A DNA stretch of 45,824 nt from a virus, in the IMG/VR virus record IMGVR_UViG_3300009149_000063, positions 1 to 45,824 of that record; one strand, written 5' to 3'. The notes below the pieces were generated by a model. The model did not search any database and was not told the origin of the DNA. It was given only the letters and a program-made list of their open reading frames with translations. Shown here piece by piece: positions 6,701 to 14,358 of the stretch; position 1 is the first letter of the stretch; each line of letters opens with the position of its first letter. A program made the translations under genes and the position numbers.

Positions 6701-6778
6701 TTGTTAGAAATGGACACGACATATGTATATGTGTTGATAAGTAGATTAAATAAACTAATAAAAAATTGATATATACAA

Positions 6779-7021
6779 ATGGACGAGTTGACAAAGTGGA
6801 TGTTAGAGCAATTAGGGATGTTTATTGTTATGGGTGTTGTAATATGGTGGTTGAGTAAGCGATTAATAAAGGTTGAGGGAGAGAAGGAGAAGTTATCACA
6901 AGACGTAATTAAGTTAACTACCTTATGGGAGACGAAGGCGAATAAGATAGGAGAAGAGGGTAAAGAAACTCTGAAAGAAATACTAAATTTACTTAATGAG
7001 ATAAAGGGGTTATTAAAATAA
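6779..7021 (+). CDS. Holin-like protein (BhlA/UviB-like layout)
   Basis: 80 aa: short N-terminus, one transmembrane helix (MFIVMGVVIWWLS, about residues 14-26), then a charged coiled coil to the end. This layout matches BhlA/UviB-type holins and XhlA-like proteins, which form pores in the inner membrane. ATTAAATA (6745-6752) lies 26 bases upstream. Codon use (ATA, TTA, AGT, GGG, few C) matches the next two genes and differs from the rest of the window. The function is inferred from architecture only. Confidence 0.5.
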   Translation: MDELTKWMLEQLGMFIVMGVVIWWLSKRLIKVEGEKEKLSQDVIKLTTLWETKANKIGEEGKETLKEILNLLNEIKGLLK

Positions 7022-7087
7022 TTTTTTATAGGTATAAAGACTTAGTAATTTTCATTAGATTAAATAAAATAAAAAATAAAGTGATAG

Positions 7088-7618
7088 ATGGGTGGGATAA
7101 ATGTATTTGATATATTATTCACGAATAAGAAGAGTTCGAAATATCAGGAGGCTTTAGATTCAATAAGTAGAATAAGTTCTATAGTTAATAATGTAACTAT
7201 GGAATATCCGGATGTTAGTAGTAAAGAGATAAAGACGGTACAGAATCATTGGTTGGAGTTAACACATCCTATAGGAAAGGGTGTTCATGTTATGGGTTTA
7301 CATAGTGGAGATGATTATAAGAGTTTGTTATTACATTATCAGAGGGATAGTTATATATCGTCACATTTTCATAGTAAGGAGTGGGAAGTAGTAATGGTAT
7401 TAGACGGTAAATGTATAGACGAGTCAACGGGTACTGTATTAACAAAGGGGGATGTGTATATAATACCGAGGAATGCTGTTCATAATATAAAGACGGGTAG
7501 TAATGAGTGTTATATGTATGTTATGTACAGTAGTAACAAAAAGCATTTAAAGATTAGTGAGGATGAGCAAGAGATAGCGAAGCGATTAATAGGTAAGCGT
7601 CATAGTTTTAAGGCATAA
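7088..7618 (+). CDS. Cupin-domain protein
   Basis: 176 aa. A helical N-terminus of about 60 residues is followed by a cupin barrel: ISSHFHSKEWEVVMVLDG (cupin motif 1, with the His-x-His and Glu of a metal site) and TKGDVYIIPRNAVHNIKTG (motif 2 with its His). Single-domain cupins bind a metal or small ligand; the substrate is unknown. ATTAAATA at 7059-7066 precedes it. It sits between the holin-like and patatin genes and shares their unusual codon use, so the three probably arrived together. Confidence 0.75.
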   Translation: MGGINVFDILFTNKKSSKYQEALDSISRISSIVNNVTMEYPDVSSKEIKTVQNHWLELTHPIGKGVHVMGLHSGDDYKSLLLHYQRDSYISSHFHSKEWEVVMVLDGKCIDESTGTVLTKGDVYIIPRNAVHNIKTGSNECYMYVMYSSNKKHLKISEDEQEIAKRLIGKRHSFKA

Positions 7619-7650
7619 ACCTAAGTGGTTAAAAAAAGGGAATACATAAG

Positions 7651-8529
7651 ATGAATAATGGATTAGTACACTTAGGTATAAGTGGTGGTGGGTTCAAGAT
7701 ATCGGGATTAGCTGGTGGTGTAATAGAGTTATTAGATAGTGGTATTAGTCCGGATGTTATATCGGGAATATCTAGTGGATCAATACTAACATTTGTATTA
7801 TGTGGATCTAGTTCACCACGGAGTGTAATAGAGGATAATGCTATAGGATTTAATTCTAGTGATGTTTTTAGTAGATCACCTTTTAATAAACGAGGGGGAT
7901 TACGGGTTTCATCAATAATTAATGGTATTTTTAAAAATTATTTCACAAAGCAAGATCGGTTGTATACGTTATTATCGGGATATGTATCGGAGACTGAGTG
8001 GGAATATTATCGAGATAGTAAGTATAGTCCAGATGGTATAATAATGAGTGTTGATTTGATTAGGGGATCACGGGAGATTGTAAACTTAAAGGATTATAAT
8101 TATAAAGATGCTATTGGGTTAGTAATAGCGAGTTGTAGTATACCGGTTTATGTAAATCCGATTTACTTTAAGGAAATGGTATTAGTAGATGGTGGTATTA
8201 GAAATCACATATTAACGGAATGGATATTAGATGCGTATAATATAAAGGAGTCCTATAGTATTTTTAGTAGGTCATCAGATTTCAAGAAATATACAACAAA
8301 GGAGAAGTTAAAAACATTACCACAGGTATTGATTCGAACTATAGAAATTATGGAGAATGAAATTAGTAAAGGAGATGAATTATTGGCGGATTTAAAAGCT
8401 GCGAAGAAGGGTATTTACAACAAGAATTTTTACATATATGATATATTGGATAATGTGTATGACGATGACATAGAAAAGCAGCGATTTTTATATGAATTGG
8501 GTAAAAATACGGTTAGAAAAAATTTATAG
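7651..8529 (+). CDS. Patatin-like phospholipase
   Basis: 292 aa. All key patatin elements are present: oxyanion loop SGGGFK (11-16), nucleophile elbow GISSG with Ser41, and the catalytic Asp in VDGG (Asp180). Family knowledge: patatins are Ser-Asp lipid acyl hydrolases that cleave phospholipids; related enzymes act as bacterial toxins and as membrane-attacking effectors in defence systems. In a phage it could aid lysis or counter or mimic such an effector. No signal peptide is seen, so it should act in the cytoplasm or at the inner face of the membrane. Codons (CGA/CGG for Arg, ACG, AGT, ATA) contrast with the AGA-dominated neighbours. Confidence 0.85.
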   Translation: MNNGLVHLGISGGGFKISGLAGGVIELLDSGISPDVISGISSGSILTFVLCGSSSPRSVIEDNAIGFNSSDVFSRSPFNKRGGLRVSSIINGIFKNYFTKQDRLYTLLSGYVSETEWEYYRDSKYSPDGIIMSVDLIRGSREIVNLKDYNYKDAIGLVIASCSIPVYVNPIYFKEMVLVDGGIRNHILTEWILDAYNIKESYSIFSRSSDFKKYTTKEKLKTLPQVLIRTIEIMENEISKGDELLADLKAAKKGIYNKNFYIYDILDNVYDDDIEKQRFLYELGKNTVRKNL

Positions 8530-8530
8530 A

Positions 8531-8707
8531 TTAATTTTCAGAGTTTTCTTTTGGGTCATCTAGATTTTCTTTATTATCATCTTTTACTGATTTACTTTTT
8601 TCGGAGGATTTGTATACAGTAGTTTTGCCATCTTTTGTAACGGTCAATTTATCTAGATCTGCTAGTTCTTCGTTTACTTTTTGTTTAAAATAATTTAAGT
8701 TTTTCAT
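8531..8707 (-). CDS. Small capsid-tagged protein, minus strand
   Basis: 58 aa, read from 8707 down to 8531, starting MKNLNYFKQKVNEELADL. The start matches the tag of the gene at 23177 (MKNLNYFKN) and carries V-N-E at residues 11-13, close to the L/I-x-E cleavage pattern. The rest is a very polar Lys/Asp/Ser-rich tail (KSSEKSKSVKDDNKENLDD). It converges on the patatin gene with one base between the stops. Probably a small internal head protein; it is the only tagged gene on the minus strand. Confidence 0.6.
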   Translation of the reverse strand: MKNLNYFKQKVNEELADLDKLTVTKDGKTTVYKSSEKSKSVKDDNKENLDDPKENSEN

Positions 8708-8793
8708 ATCTTATATAATGGTTTAAAAAATGGCACTTTTTAAAATAAAGAATAAAGAAAGAGGTTTTAATATATATATATTAGAGATACAAA

Positions 8794-8931
8794 ATGGAAA
8801 TACAATTGAACCAAAGTATAAATTATTCAAAAGATTCTTTTCTTGGTAGAAGATTTGTAGTTGGTGATACACATGGTGGATTCAAAGCATTCATTGATGA
8901 TATGAAAATGTTTCCTGACCGTTACAAGTAG
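8794..8931 (+). pseudogene. Truncated metallophosphatase N-terminus
   Basis: 45 codons ending in TAG. LGRRFVVGDTHGGFKAF matches the start of the complete phosphatase at 9998 (KGRRLIMGDSHGGFKAF), but everything after the first metal-binding motif is missing. 24 bases (8870-8893) are identical to 10065-10088. It is a relic of a divergent copy, lying directly upstream of the GIY-YIG endonuclease gene. Confidence 0.7.
8870..8893 (+). repeat. 24-bp direct repeat, left copy
   Basis: Identical to 10065-10088, in the GDxHGGFKAF coding segment of the two phosphatase copies. The pair brackets the endonuclease locus (1,195 bp apart), so recombination across it could remove or replace the endonuclease. 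Confidence 0.8.
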
Positions 8932-9020
8932 TCTTATTTAGAATCATTATAAATATAGGTATCTAATAAAAATATCTTTAAAAAATACCTATATTTGATA
9001 TTTAAGTGATTAAATAGTAT

Positions 9021-9332
9021 ATGATAACAAGTAAAACAAGAACAACGAAACACACATCATATTTTTATATTGTGACTAATGAAATTAACGATTTGATTTA
9101 TTATGGGTCAGGTTGTAAGAAAGGTTATAAAGGTTCTGGTGCAGAACTGATGAGGGATATGGATTTGTTTGGTGCAGAACTATTCCACTTAAAAGAATTG
9201 TTGTGGTTTGAAACAAGACAAGAAGCATACGATTTTGAAGATAGATTTTTGAAGTTGTATAAGATTTCAAAAAGACCAAATACATATAATGACAAAGATG
9301 CAGCACAAGGATTTGGAGTTGGTAATCAATAG
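9021..9332 (+). CDS. GIY-YIG homing endonuclease, N-terminal part
   Basis: 103 aa. YFYIVTNEINDLIYYGSG contains the GIY-YIG strands (YIV and YYG), and RQEAYDFEDRFLKLYKISK fits the helix with the catalytic Glu. ATTAAATA (9009-9016) lies five bases before the ATG. TAG at 9330-9332 interrupts the frame, which then continues uninterrupted into the next ORF; the two were probably one protein of about 270 aa. The fragment keeps the nuclease core but lacks its DNA-binding part. Confidence 0.8.
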   Translation: MITSKTRTTKHTSYFYIVTNEINDLIYYGSGCKKGYKGSGAELMRDMDLFGAELFHLKELLWFETRQEAYDFEDRFLKLYKISKRPNTYNDKDAAQGFGVGNQ

Positions 9333-9365
9333 ACAAAGGGATTAGTTAGTACTAAGCACAATGGA

Positions 9366-9833
9366 ATGGTTACCAAAGAAGAATTTGATAGTGGTAATTA
9401 TGTTGGTGTTATGAAAGGACATAAACATACTACTGAATTTGCAGAAGTTAAGAGGCAACAGATAATAGAACAATATGAAAGTGGTATTAGAGTAAACCCA
9501 TTAAAAGATTCTGTTGCTACTACCGATGGTATTGTATCTAAAGAAGATTTCGATAATGGTAATTACACTGCAAATAGTAAGGGGTTAGTTAGTACTACAA
9601 AAGGTCAAGTAACACAAGAGGAGTTTGATAAGGGTGGATATGTTGGTGCAACGAAAGGAAATTGGACATATCAAAAGAGGTTAGTCATAGAAGGCGAAAC
9701 TAACAATGTCAAGACCTTTTGTGAACAATTTGGTGTAGAACGTCACAAAGACTTAAAGGATTACTTAGAAACAAACAATATAGAATACACAATAGTAAAA
9801 AAAAGAAATAGAAATGGAATTAGGAAAATTTAA
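9366..9833 (+). CDS. DNA-binding part of the GIY-YIG endonuclease
   Basis: 155 aa, same frame as the preceding ORF. It has three copies of a module of the form (M/I/Q)V-x-K/Q-E-(E/D)-F-D-x-G-x-Y followed by a KG: near residues 1-18, 56-73 and 82-99, typical of modular DNA-recognition tails of homing endonucleases. The C-terminus (KTFCEQFGVERHKDLKDYL) looks like a helix-turn-helix. It could be translated separately from ATG 9366, by read-through of TAG, or be a decayed remnant. Confidence 0.65.
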   Translation: MVTKEEFDSGNYVGVMKGHKHTTEFAEVKRQQIIEQYESGIRVNPLKDSVATTDGIVSKEDFDNGNYTANSKGLVSTTKGQVTQEEFDKGGYVGATKGNWTYQKRLVIEGETNNVKTFCEQFGVERHKDLKDYLETNNIEYTIVKKRNRNGIRKI

Positions 9834-10011
9834 ACCAGAAACAAAAGATACCGTTGCTTGGCATTTAAGAATAAGTGAAGAAACTGATATTAGATTTAGT
9901 AAGTTCCAAAAGGAACACGGAAAGCATAATAAAACACAATTAGTTGATTGGTTACTTCAACAATATATGGAACAAGAACAATTTAAAAAAGACAACGATG
10001 AAAACAAATAA
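9814..10011 (+). CDS. Small ribbon-helix-helix-like protein
   Basis: 65 aa (MELGKFKPETKDTVAWHLRIS...). A short strand (VAWHLRIS) followed by two helices (EETDIRFSKFQKEHG, NKTQLVDWLLQQYME) resembles the ribbon-helix-helix DNA-binding fold, with a charged tail. It overlaps the preceding ORF by 20 bases and the phosphatase by 14 bases, so the three are translationally linked. Function not established. Confidence 0.55.
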   Translation: MELGKFKPETKDTVAWHLRISEETDIRFSKFQKEHGKHNKTQLVDWLLQQYMEQEQFKKDNDENK

Positions 10012-10837
10012 AACAGATTACACTAAACCAAACTTCAAAGGAAGAAGGTTAATTATGGGAGATTCACATGGTGGATTCAAAGCATTCAAGGTGGCATTAG
10101 AAAGAGCAAACTTTGACTATGATAATGACTTGTTGATAAATCTTGGAGATTGTTGTGATGGTTGGAGTCAGTCTAAAGAGGTAATAGATGAGTTATTAAA
10201 AATGAAACATCTAGTATACTTACTTGGGAATCACGACGAGTGGTGCCTAGATTATTATGCTGGGGATATGAAAGTTAATAATAAAATATCACCGGTAGAT
10301 ATTTGGTATGTACAGGGCGGAGAAAGTACTATTAAATCATTAGGAGATTATGATAATCAAGACCCTAAATATTTAGATTTTCTAAGGAGTGGGTTGTTAT
10401 ATTATAAGATACAAGACGAGTGTGAAGATTTACCTATAATCTTTTCGCACGCTAATATACCTAATAAGATGTATAACATGGATAAATTAGTGCAGAATAA
10501 ACAAACCAATATTTTTATATGGGAGCGTTGGTTAATAAGGGAGGCTGCTAGAATGAGAAATACGTGGGATACTGTTGATGATAGGTTTAAAGAGATATAT
10601 TTAGGGCATAGTGCTATTAGTAATTTAATGGGTGTTGAAGAACATTGTTGGAAACCACAGAAGATGACAAACATATGGGGTATGGATACTAATGCTGCAT
10701 ATGATGGTAAGGTTAGTATAATGGATATAGACACTAAGGAGATTTATCAGAGTGATTTTGTTTTTAAATATTATCCTGATGAAAGGGGTAGGAATAAAGA
10801 AAGTTATAATGAGTATTTAAAAAGAGAATCTTTGTAG
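9998..10837 (+). CDS. Calcineurin-like metallophosphatase
   Basis: 279 aa from ATG 9998, chosen over an upstream in-frame start at 9944 that overlaps the previous gene more. The metallophosphoesterase motifs appear in order: GDSHGG, GDCCDG, GNHDEW, SHANIP and GHS. The family (lambda phosphatase-like) hydrolyses phosphoproteins or nucleotide phosphates using two metals; the substrate here is unknown. The gene is complete, while a relic of a second copy lies at 8794. Residues 25-35 coincide with the 24-bp repeat, suggesting that the 5' end was rebuilt by recombination. It ends in a terminator. Confidence 0.88.
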   Translation: MKTNKTDYTKPNFKGRRLIMGDSHGGFKAFKVALERANFDYDNDLLINLGDCCDGWSQSKEVIDELLKMKHLVYLLGNHDEWCLDYYAGDMKVNNKISPVDIWYVQGGESTIKSLGDYDNQDPKYLDFLRSGLLYYKIQDECEDLPIIFSHANIPNKMYNMDKLVQNKQTNIFIWERWLIREAARMRNTWDTVDDRFKEIYLGHSAISNLMGVEEHCWKPQKMTNIWGMDTNAAYDGKVSIMDIDTKEIYQSDFVFKYYPDERGRNKESYNEYLKRESL

Positions 10838-10850
10838 ATTCTCTTTTTTC
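10821..10850 (+). terminator. Intrinsic terminator overlapping the stop codon
   Basis: AAAGAGAATC (10821-10830) pairs with GATTCTCTTT (10837-10846) around TTTGTA and runs into a T tract. The TAG stop (10835-10837) lies in the loop and first stem base. Confidence 0.85.
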
Positions 10851-10856
10851 ATTAGT

Positions 10857-10864
10857 ATTAAATA
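10857..10864 (+). promoter_or_regulatory. ATTAAATA box, putative late promoter
   Basis: An exact ATTAAATA lies 18 bases before ATG 10883. Exact copies also start at 6745, 7059, 9009, 12837, 20259, 20876, 23152, 37523, 38203 and 43005, mostly 5-35 bases before a start codon. TTTAAATA occurs at 13645 and 39646, and the T4 late consensus TATAAATA itself at 29498. T4-like phages transcribe late genes from such a box with no -35 element. The AT-rich background makes some copies chance. Confidence 0.5.
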
Positions 10865-10882
10865 TTAAAAACTATATATAAT

Positions 10883-11413
10883 ATGAAAAGATTAAGTGAT
10901 TTCATAAACGAAGCTACCAATGAAGATAAGGGTTGTGCTATGTTGTATTTTGATTTTCCTGATATGAATAAGATACATAACATGATAGAGGGTGAAGATA
11001 TATATGATGATGAAACAGAGAAATATGGATTAGAGACTGAACCACATTGTACTATTCTATATGGTTTTCATTGTGGAAGTACAGATGGAAACAAGGTTAT
11101 AGAAATGTTGAAGTCTTCAAATATACCTAGTGAATTGAAATTAGAAAACGCATCACTATTCGAAAATGAATTTGATGTCTTAAAATTTGATGTGGTGGGT
11201 GATGGTTTAGCTGAAATGAATAAGTTGATGACGGATAATTTTGAATATTCATCAGACTATCCTGATTATCATCCTCATTGTACTATTGCATATTTAAAAA
11301 AGGGAATGGGCAAAAAATATGTTGAGAAACTAAAGGATCAAGTATTTAGTATTAAACCAGAATTAATAGTATATTCAGATTCGAAGCGGAATAAAACAAA
11401 GGAAAAATTATGA
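10883..11413 (+). CDS. Capsid-tagged 2H phosphoesterase (Acb1-like candidate)
   Basis: 176 aa. Residues 1-10 (MKRLSDFINE) are the capsid-targeting-like tag ending in I-N-E. The body is a 2H phosphoesterase: HCT at 55-57 (HCTILYGF) and HCT at 132-134 (HPHCTIAYLK) are the paired H-x-T motifs that hydrolyse 2',3'- or 3',5'-phosphodiesters in LigT/2H enzymes. T4 Acb1, which destroys cyclic nucleotide signals of CBASS immunity, belongs to this superfamily. If the tag works as in T4, the enzyme would be packed in the head and injected, ready to act at once. That combination is inference; the tag and motifs are direct. First gene of a tagged cluster; its stop overlaps the next ATG (ATGA). Confidence 0.8.
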   Translation: MKRLSDFINEATNEDKGCAMLYFDFPDMNKIHNMIEGEDIYDDETEKYGLETEPHCTILYGFHCGSTDGNKVIEMLKSSNIPSELKLENASLFENEFDVLKFDVVGDGLAEMNKLMTDNFEYSSDYPDYHPHCTIAYLKKGMGKKYVEKLKDQVFSIKPELIVYSDSKRNKTKEKL

Positions 11414-11994
11414 AAGATTACAAACATTTCTTGAACGAAAGTAATGAAACCCCAATATTATTGATAGATAAATTTTACAAATATGTATTGTTAAAAAAGT
11501 GGGATATTATTTCTGGTATAGAAAAACCCAAAAGAGCAAGAAACGTATTGTATAAATTCGAATATGAAACACCTAAAGGCAGAAAGGTTGATGTTACTTA
11601 TAATAAGTTTTACAAAAGTATAGTTATAAAAACCAATTATACTAAAAAGGTTTCTAATGAATACAAAGACTTAGACATGGTTGATAAAACCTATGATATA
11701 TTTGACCAACACTTGAAAGATGTCGAAAAAAGTATGTATTCTAAAAAAGAAAAAGAAAAACCATCGACACCTATCAAAGAAAAGAAAAAGAGTAAACTAC
11801 CTAACTTTAGAGATCACGGTAATTATATTCACATGTGGGTTGATAGTGATGGTGATATGTGGATTAAAAACGATGAAATTCATAATAAATTTGTTCATTT
11901 AAAAGATTTGAATGGTGTTCAATATAAAGGTTCTAATTGGGATGAATTGAATGATGTGAAATTGGCACAATTTTATTACGCTAAGAAAAAATAG
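11410..11994 (+). CDS. Capsid-tagged hypothetical protein
   Basis: 194 aa. Tag MKDYKHFLNE (1-10) with L-N-E. Then an alpha/beta region (residues 15-90), a Lys/Glu/Pro-rich linker (about 110-130, KKEKEKPSTPIKEKKKSK) and a C-terminal segment with repeated Asp/Trp (HMWVDSDGDMWIK). It starts on the ATGA overlap with the 2H gene. Likely an internal head protein; no enzymatic motif recognised. Confidence 0.65.
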   Translation: MKDYKHFLNESNETPILLIDKFYKYVLLKKWDIISGIEKPKRARNVLYKFEYETPKGRKVDVTYNKFYKSIVIKTNYTKKVSNEYKDLDMVDKTYDIFDQHLKDVEKSMYSKKEKEKPSTPIKEKKKSKLPNFRDHGNYIHMWVDSDGDMWIKNDEIHNKFVHLKDLNGVQYKGSNWDELNDVKLAQFYYAKKK

Positions 11995-12001
11995 AAAATA
12001 T

Positions 12002-12520
12002 ATGAAAAATTATAAACATTTCTTAAACGAGGGTTGTGATGAAGAATTAGAAGATGATGGTATATCTAAGGACGAGAAGAGGGAACAAAAAGAAACACAA
12101 GAAGAAAAAGAAAGACTTGCAAAGATAGAATTGCACGATAAAGAGGTACAAGAGATTTCTGAAAAATCTGAAGGTCGAATAATTAAAAAGATTAAATTTG
12201 ATATAGACATTAGATCGACAGATCATGCCATAGATAGATTGAATAGGAAAGATAAGGAAGGTAAGTCTGCATATGAACCGATAGATTTCAAAGAGGTTAA
12301 TTCTGTTATTAGTAGAGCAACAGAAGAGATGATTAGTGAGTTGGTTAAAGATGAAATGGATATTAACAAAGATCGTTTTATTTTGCAAAGGAAAACTGAT
12401 GGTTTAACGGTTGTGGGTATTATGGAATATCGGAAAGACTTATTGTATTTTGTGGTCATAACATTATTCCGTGGTGAAGATTTTAGAACGGGACCAAATC
12501 AAAAAATAATAAAAGTATAA
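12002..12520 (+). CDS. Capsid-tagged protein with toxin-like fold hints
   Basis: 172 aa. Tag MKNYKHFLNE followed by a long acidic/basic coiled stretch to about residue 55. The C-terminal two-thirds contain STDHAIDRLNRK and later GLTVVGIMEYRKDLLYFVVITLFR, a layout reminiscent of small RelE/DUF4258-like domains (H-A-x-x-R-x near the start, a beta sheet at the end). That resemblance is weak. Function unknown; probably delivered with the DNA. Confidence 0.6.
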   Translation: MKNYKHFLNEGCDEELEDDGISKDEKREQKETQEEKERLAKIELHDKEVQEISEKSEGRIIKKIKFDIDIRSTDHAIDRLNRKDKEGKSAYEPIDFKEVNSVISRATEEMISELVKDEMDINKDRFILQRKTDGLTVVGIMEYRKDLLYFVVITLFRGEDFRTGPNQKIIKV

Positions 12521-12841
12521 ATGAAAAATTACAATGATTTCTTAAATGAAGCAAAGACTGAAAGAATGTCACAAGATGAATTGAAGTCCATATATGATAC
12601 TTTAGATAAAGGTGATGAAGTAAAAATTGATTACGAATCAACTTTTAATGGATTATCAAGTGGAACGTTTACCGTTAAGAAAGGTAAAACTAAAGTAGGT
12701 AAAGCAAAAGTTGAAAGGATTACATTATTCAACAATGCAAAACCTAACGGAATGAAATATTATTTATATTACAGATCACTAGTTTCGTTTGCAATGGGAG
12801 ATATGGGTGCATCATTGGTTAAGATGGAAAAGGTAGATTAA
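12521..12841 (+). CDS. Capsid-tagged small protein
   Basis: 106 aa, starting on the base after the previous stop. Tag MKNYNDFLNE, then a helix, then a beta-rich domain (DEVKIDYESTFNGLSSGTFTVKK...KAKVERITLFN). It resembles a small SH3-like or OB-like barrel of a type seen in T4-like phage genomes without a known role. Last gene of the operon 10883-12841; ATTAAATA overlaps its stop. Confidence 0.6.
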   Translation: MKNYNDFLNEAKTERMSQDELKSIYDTLDKGDEVKIDYESTFNGLSSGTFTVKKGKTKVGKAKVERITLFNNAKPNGMKYYLYYRSLVSFAMGDMGASLVKMEKVD

Positions 12842-12852
12842 ATATTAAAAAG

Positions 12853-12884
12853 TTTGCAAAAGAAGATTTAATTTCGTATATTGT
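12853..12884 (+). promoter_or_regulatory. Host-type promoter (TTTG form)
   Basis: TTTG (12853-12856), 20 bases, TATATTGT (12877-12884), 38 bases before ATG 12923. Closest of the set to the canonical Bacteroidetes -33 element. Confidence 0.6.
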
Positions 12885-12922
12885 AACAAATATAAAATTT
12901 TCACTTTAAAAAATACTGAGAT

Positions 12923-13615
12923 ATGAAAAACTTAAATAAAATTATACAAGAACTTAACGAAAGTAGTCTTACTCGTATTTGGAAACACATAACAGATCAC
13001 GATGCTGCAATCATTACTGCATTCAGGGGTAAAAATGTTAAGTGTACACACGATACTGAAAAAGGAAAAGTATTTTCAAATTCTGAAAATAAAGAGCGAA
13101 ACAAGCAATTGATGGCAGCACTATTAAGAAAGAATTATAGTGTTAGTAGTCTTAAAGGTATTTATGTTGAAGGATATGGAACGGAAGATGCGATTGAGCA
13201 AAACGAGAATAGTTTTCTGGTTGTTAATCACAAGAACGACAGAAATTTCAAAAGGACTATTAGTGATTTAGGTGAATTGTATTGTCAAGATAGTATTTTG
13301 ATGATAGAGAAACAAGGTACTAATGCATATTTATTAGGAACTAATCACGATTGGCCAGGATTAGGTGTTGAAGTTTCACAAGGAAGATTTAAACCGAAAT
13401 CTGAAGGTGAATTTATGAGTAGAAAAGGAAATGCAAGTTTTGTATTTGTTAAAGAAAGTGAAGAGATTAGTGAAGATGAAAAGTTGTACAATAAGGTATA
13501 TGAAATAACCAGTGAATTTGAATGTTGGTCAGACAAGTCAAGAATGGGTAAATGGGCAATAGCGAGTTTTGCACAACCGGTAATTGAGTACTTAGATAGT
13601 AGAAAATCACAGTAA
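12923..13615 (+). CDS. Tagged protein with DUF3293-like body
   Basis: 230 aa. N-terminus MKNLNKIIQELNES is a variant of the capsid tag with L-N-E at residues 11-13. The body has AAIITAFRG, then ENKERNKQLMAALLRKNY, ENSFLVVN and LYCQDSILMI, matching the layout of DUF3293 proteins (ITA near the start, N-x-x-R-N, S-x-L-V, G-Q-D/N-A-I). That family has no known activity. It has its own host-type promoter, unlike the other tagged genes, so it may also be made early. Confidence 0.6.
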   Translation: MKNLNKIIQELNESSLTRIWKHITDHDAAIITAFRGKNVKCTHDTEKGKVFSNSENKERNKQLMAALLRKNYSVSSLKGIYVEGYGTEDAIEQNENSFLVVNHKNDRNFKRTISDLGELYCQDSILMIEKQGTNAYLLGTNHDWPGLGVEVSQGRFKPKSEGEFMSRKGNASFVFVKESEEISEDEKLYNKVYEITSEFECWSDKSRMGKWAIASFAQPVIEYLDSRKSQ

Positions 13616-13656
13616 TCATTTTTTTATTGTCCTCTTTTTTTTGTTTTAAATAGTAT

Positions 13657-14358
13657 ATGAAAACACTTCACATCGTTATTACTAGACTGGCAGTAAATTG
13701 GACCAATCACAGAAACTTTAAACAAGATTGGAATGTTTGGGTTGATGAAAGCATAGAGTTCATGGATAGTTTATGTAGAGAATCTTTAAAGAATCAAACA
13801 ACACAAAATTTTAAGTTACTTTCACTAGTTGATGAAAGTGTTACTAGTTTTGGTGATGTGTTACCTAATGAAGAAATCTTAATGATTAAATCTGATGGTG
13901 GTGATTATCCAAAGACTGATATTTTAAATCAAATTAACAAATACATTAAAAGCATATCAAGTGAATATGATGCAGTGATAGTTACTAGATTGGATAGGGA
14001 TGATTGTTTACACAAGGATTTTCTTGCAAATGTACAAAAATATTTTGAAAACAACACATCTAATTCATTCATAGATATTAGGAAATCAATCACTTATGAT
14101 TTAAGTAAAGGAAATGCACATGATTCACCAAAATATCATTCGATGATTTCACCTTTTGTTTCAACATTTGAAATTATAGTGGATGGTAAGATAGAATGTA
14201 TTTCTATGAAATATGACCATGCACATGTGAATAGACACTTGAATGGTAATAAAGTTAATAATTTAATGCCAATGCAAGTAATAACTGGAAAGAACATGTT
14301 AAACCGAATGTACGGAACACCTATAACAATTAACAAAAATGAATATGGAATTAAGTAA
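13657..14358 (+). CDS. Rhamnosyltransferase-like glycosyltransferase
   Basis: 233 aa. GT-A type layout: MKTLHIVITRLAVNW at the start and a DxD-like TRLDRDDCLHKDF near residue 113, with the LSLVDES strand before it. It resembles the putative rhamnosyltransferase family (Rhamno_transf). It would move an activated sugar onto an acceptor in the cytoplasm. First gene of a six-gene carbohydrate cluster with overlapping ends, preceded by TTTAAATA (13645-13652). It overlaps the next gene by 20 bases. Confidence 0.72.
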   Translation: MKTLHIVITRLAVNWTNHRNFKQDWNVWVDESIEFMDSLCRESLKNQTTQNFKLLSLVDESVTSFGDVLPNEEILMIKSDGGDYPKTDILNQINKYIKSISSEYDAVIVTRLDRDDCLHKDFLANVQKYFENNTSNSFIDIRKSITYDLSKGNAHDSPKYHSMISPFVSTFEIIVDGKIECISMKYDHAHVNRHLNGNKVNNLMPMQVITGKNMLNRMYGTPITINKNEYGIK

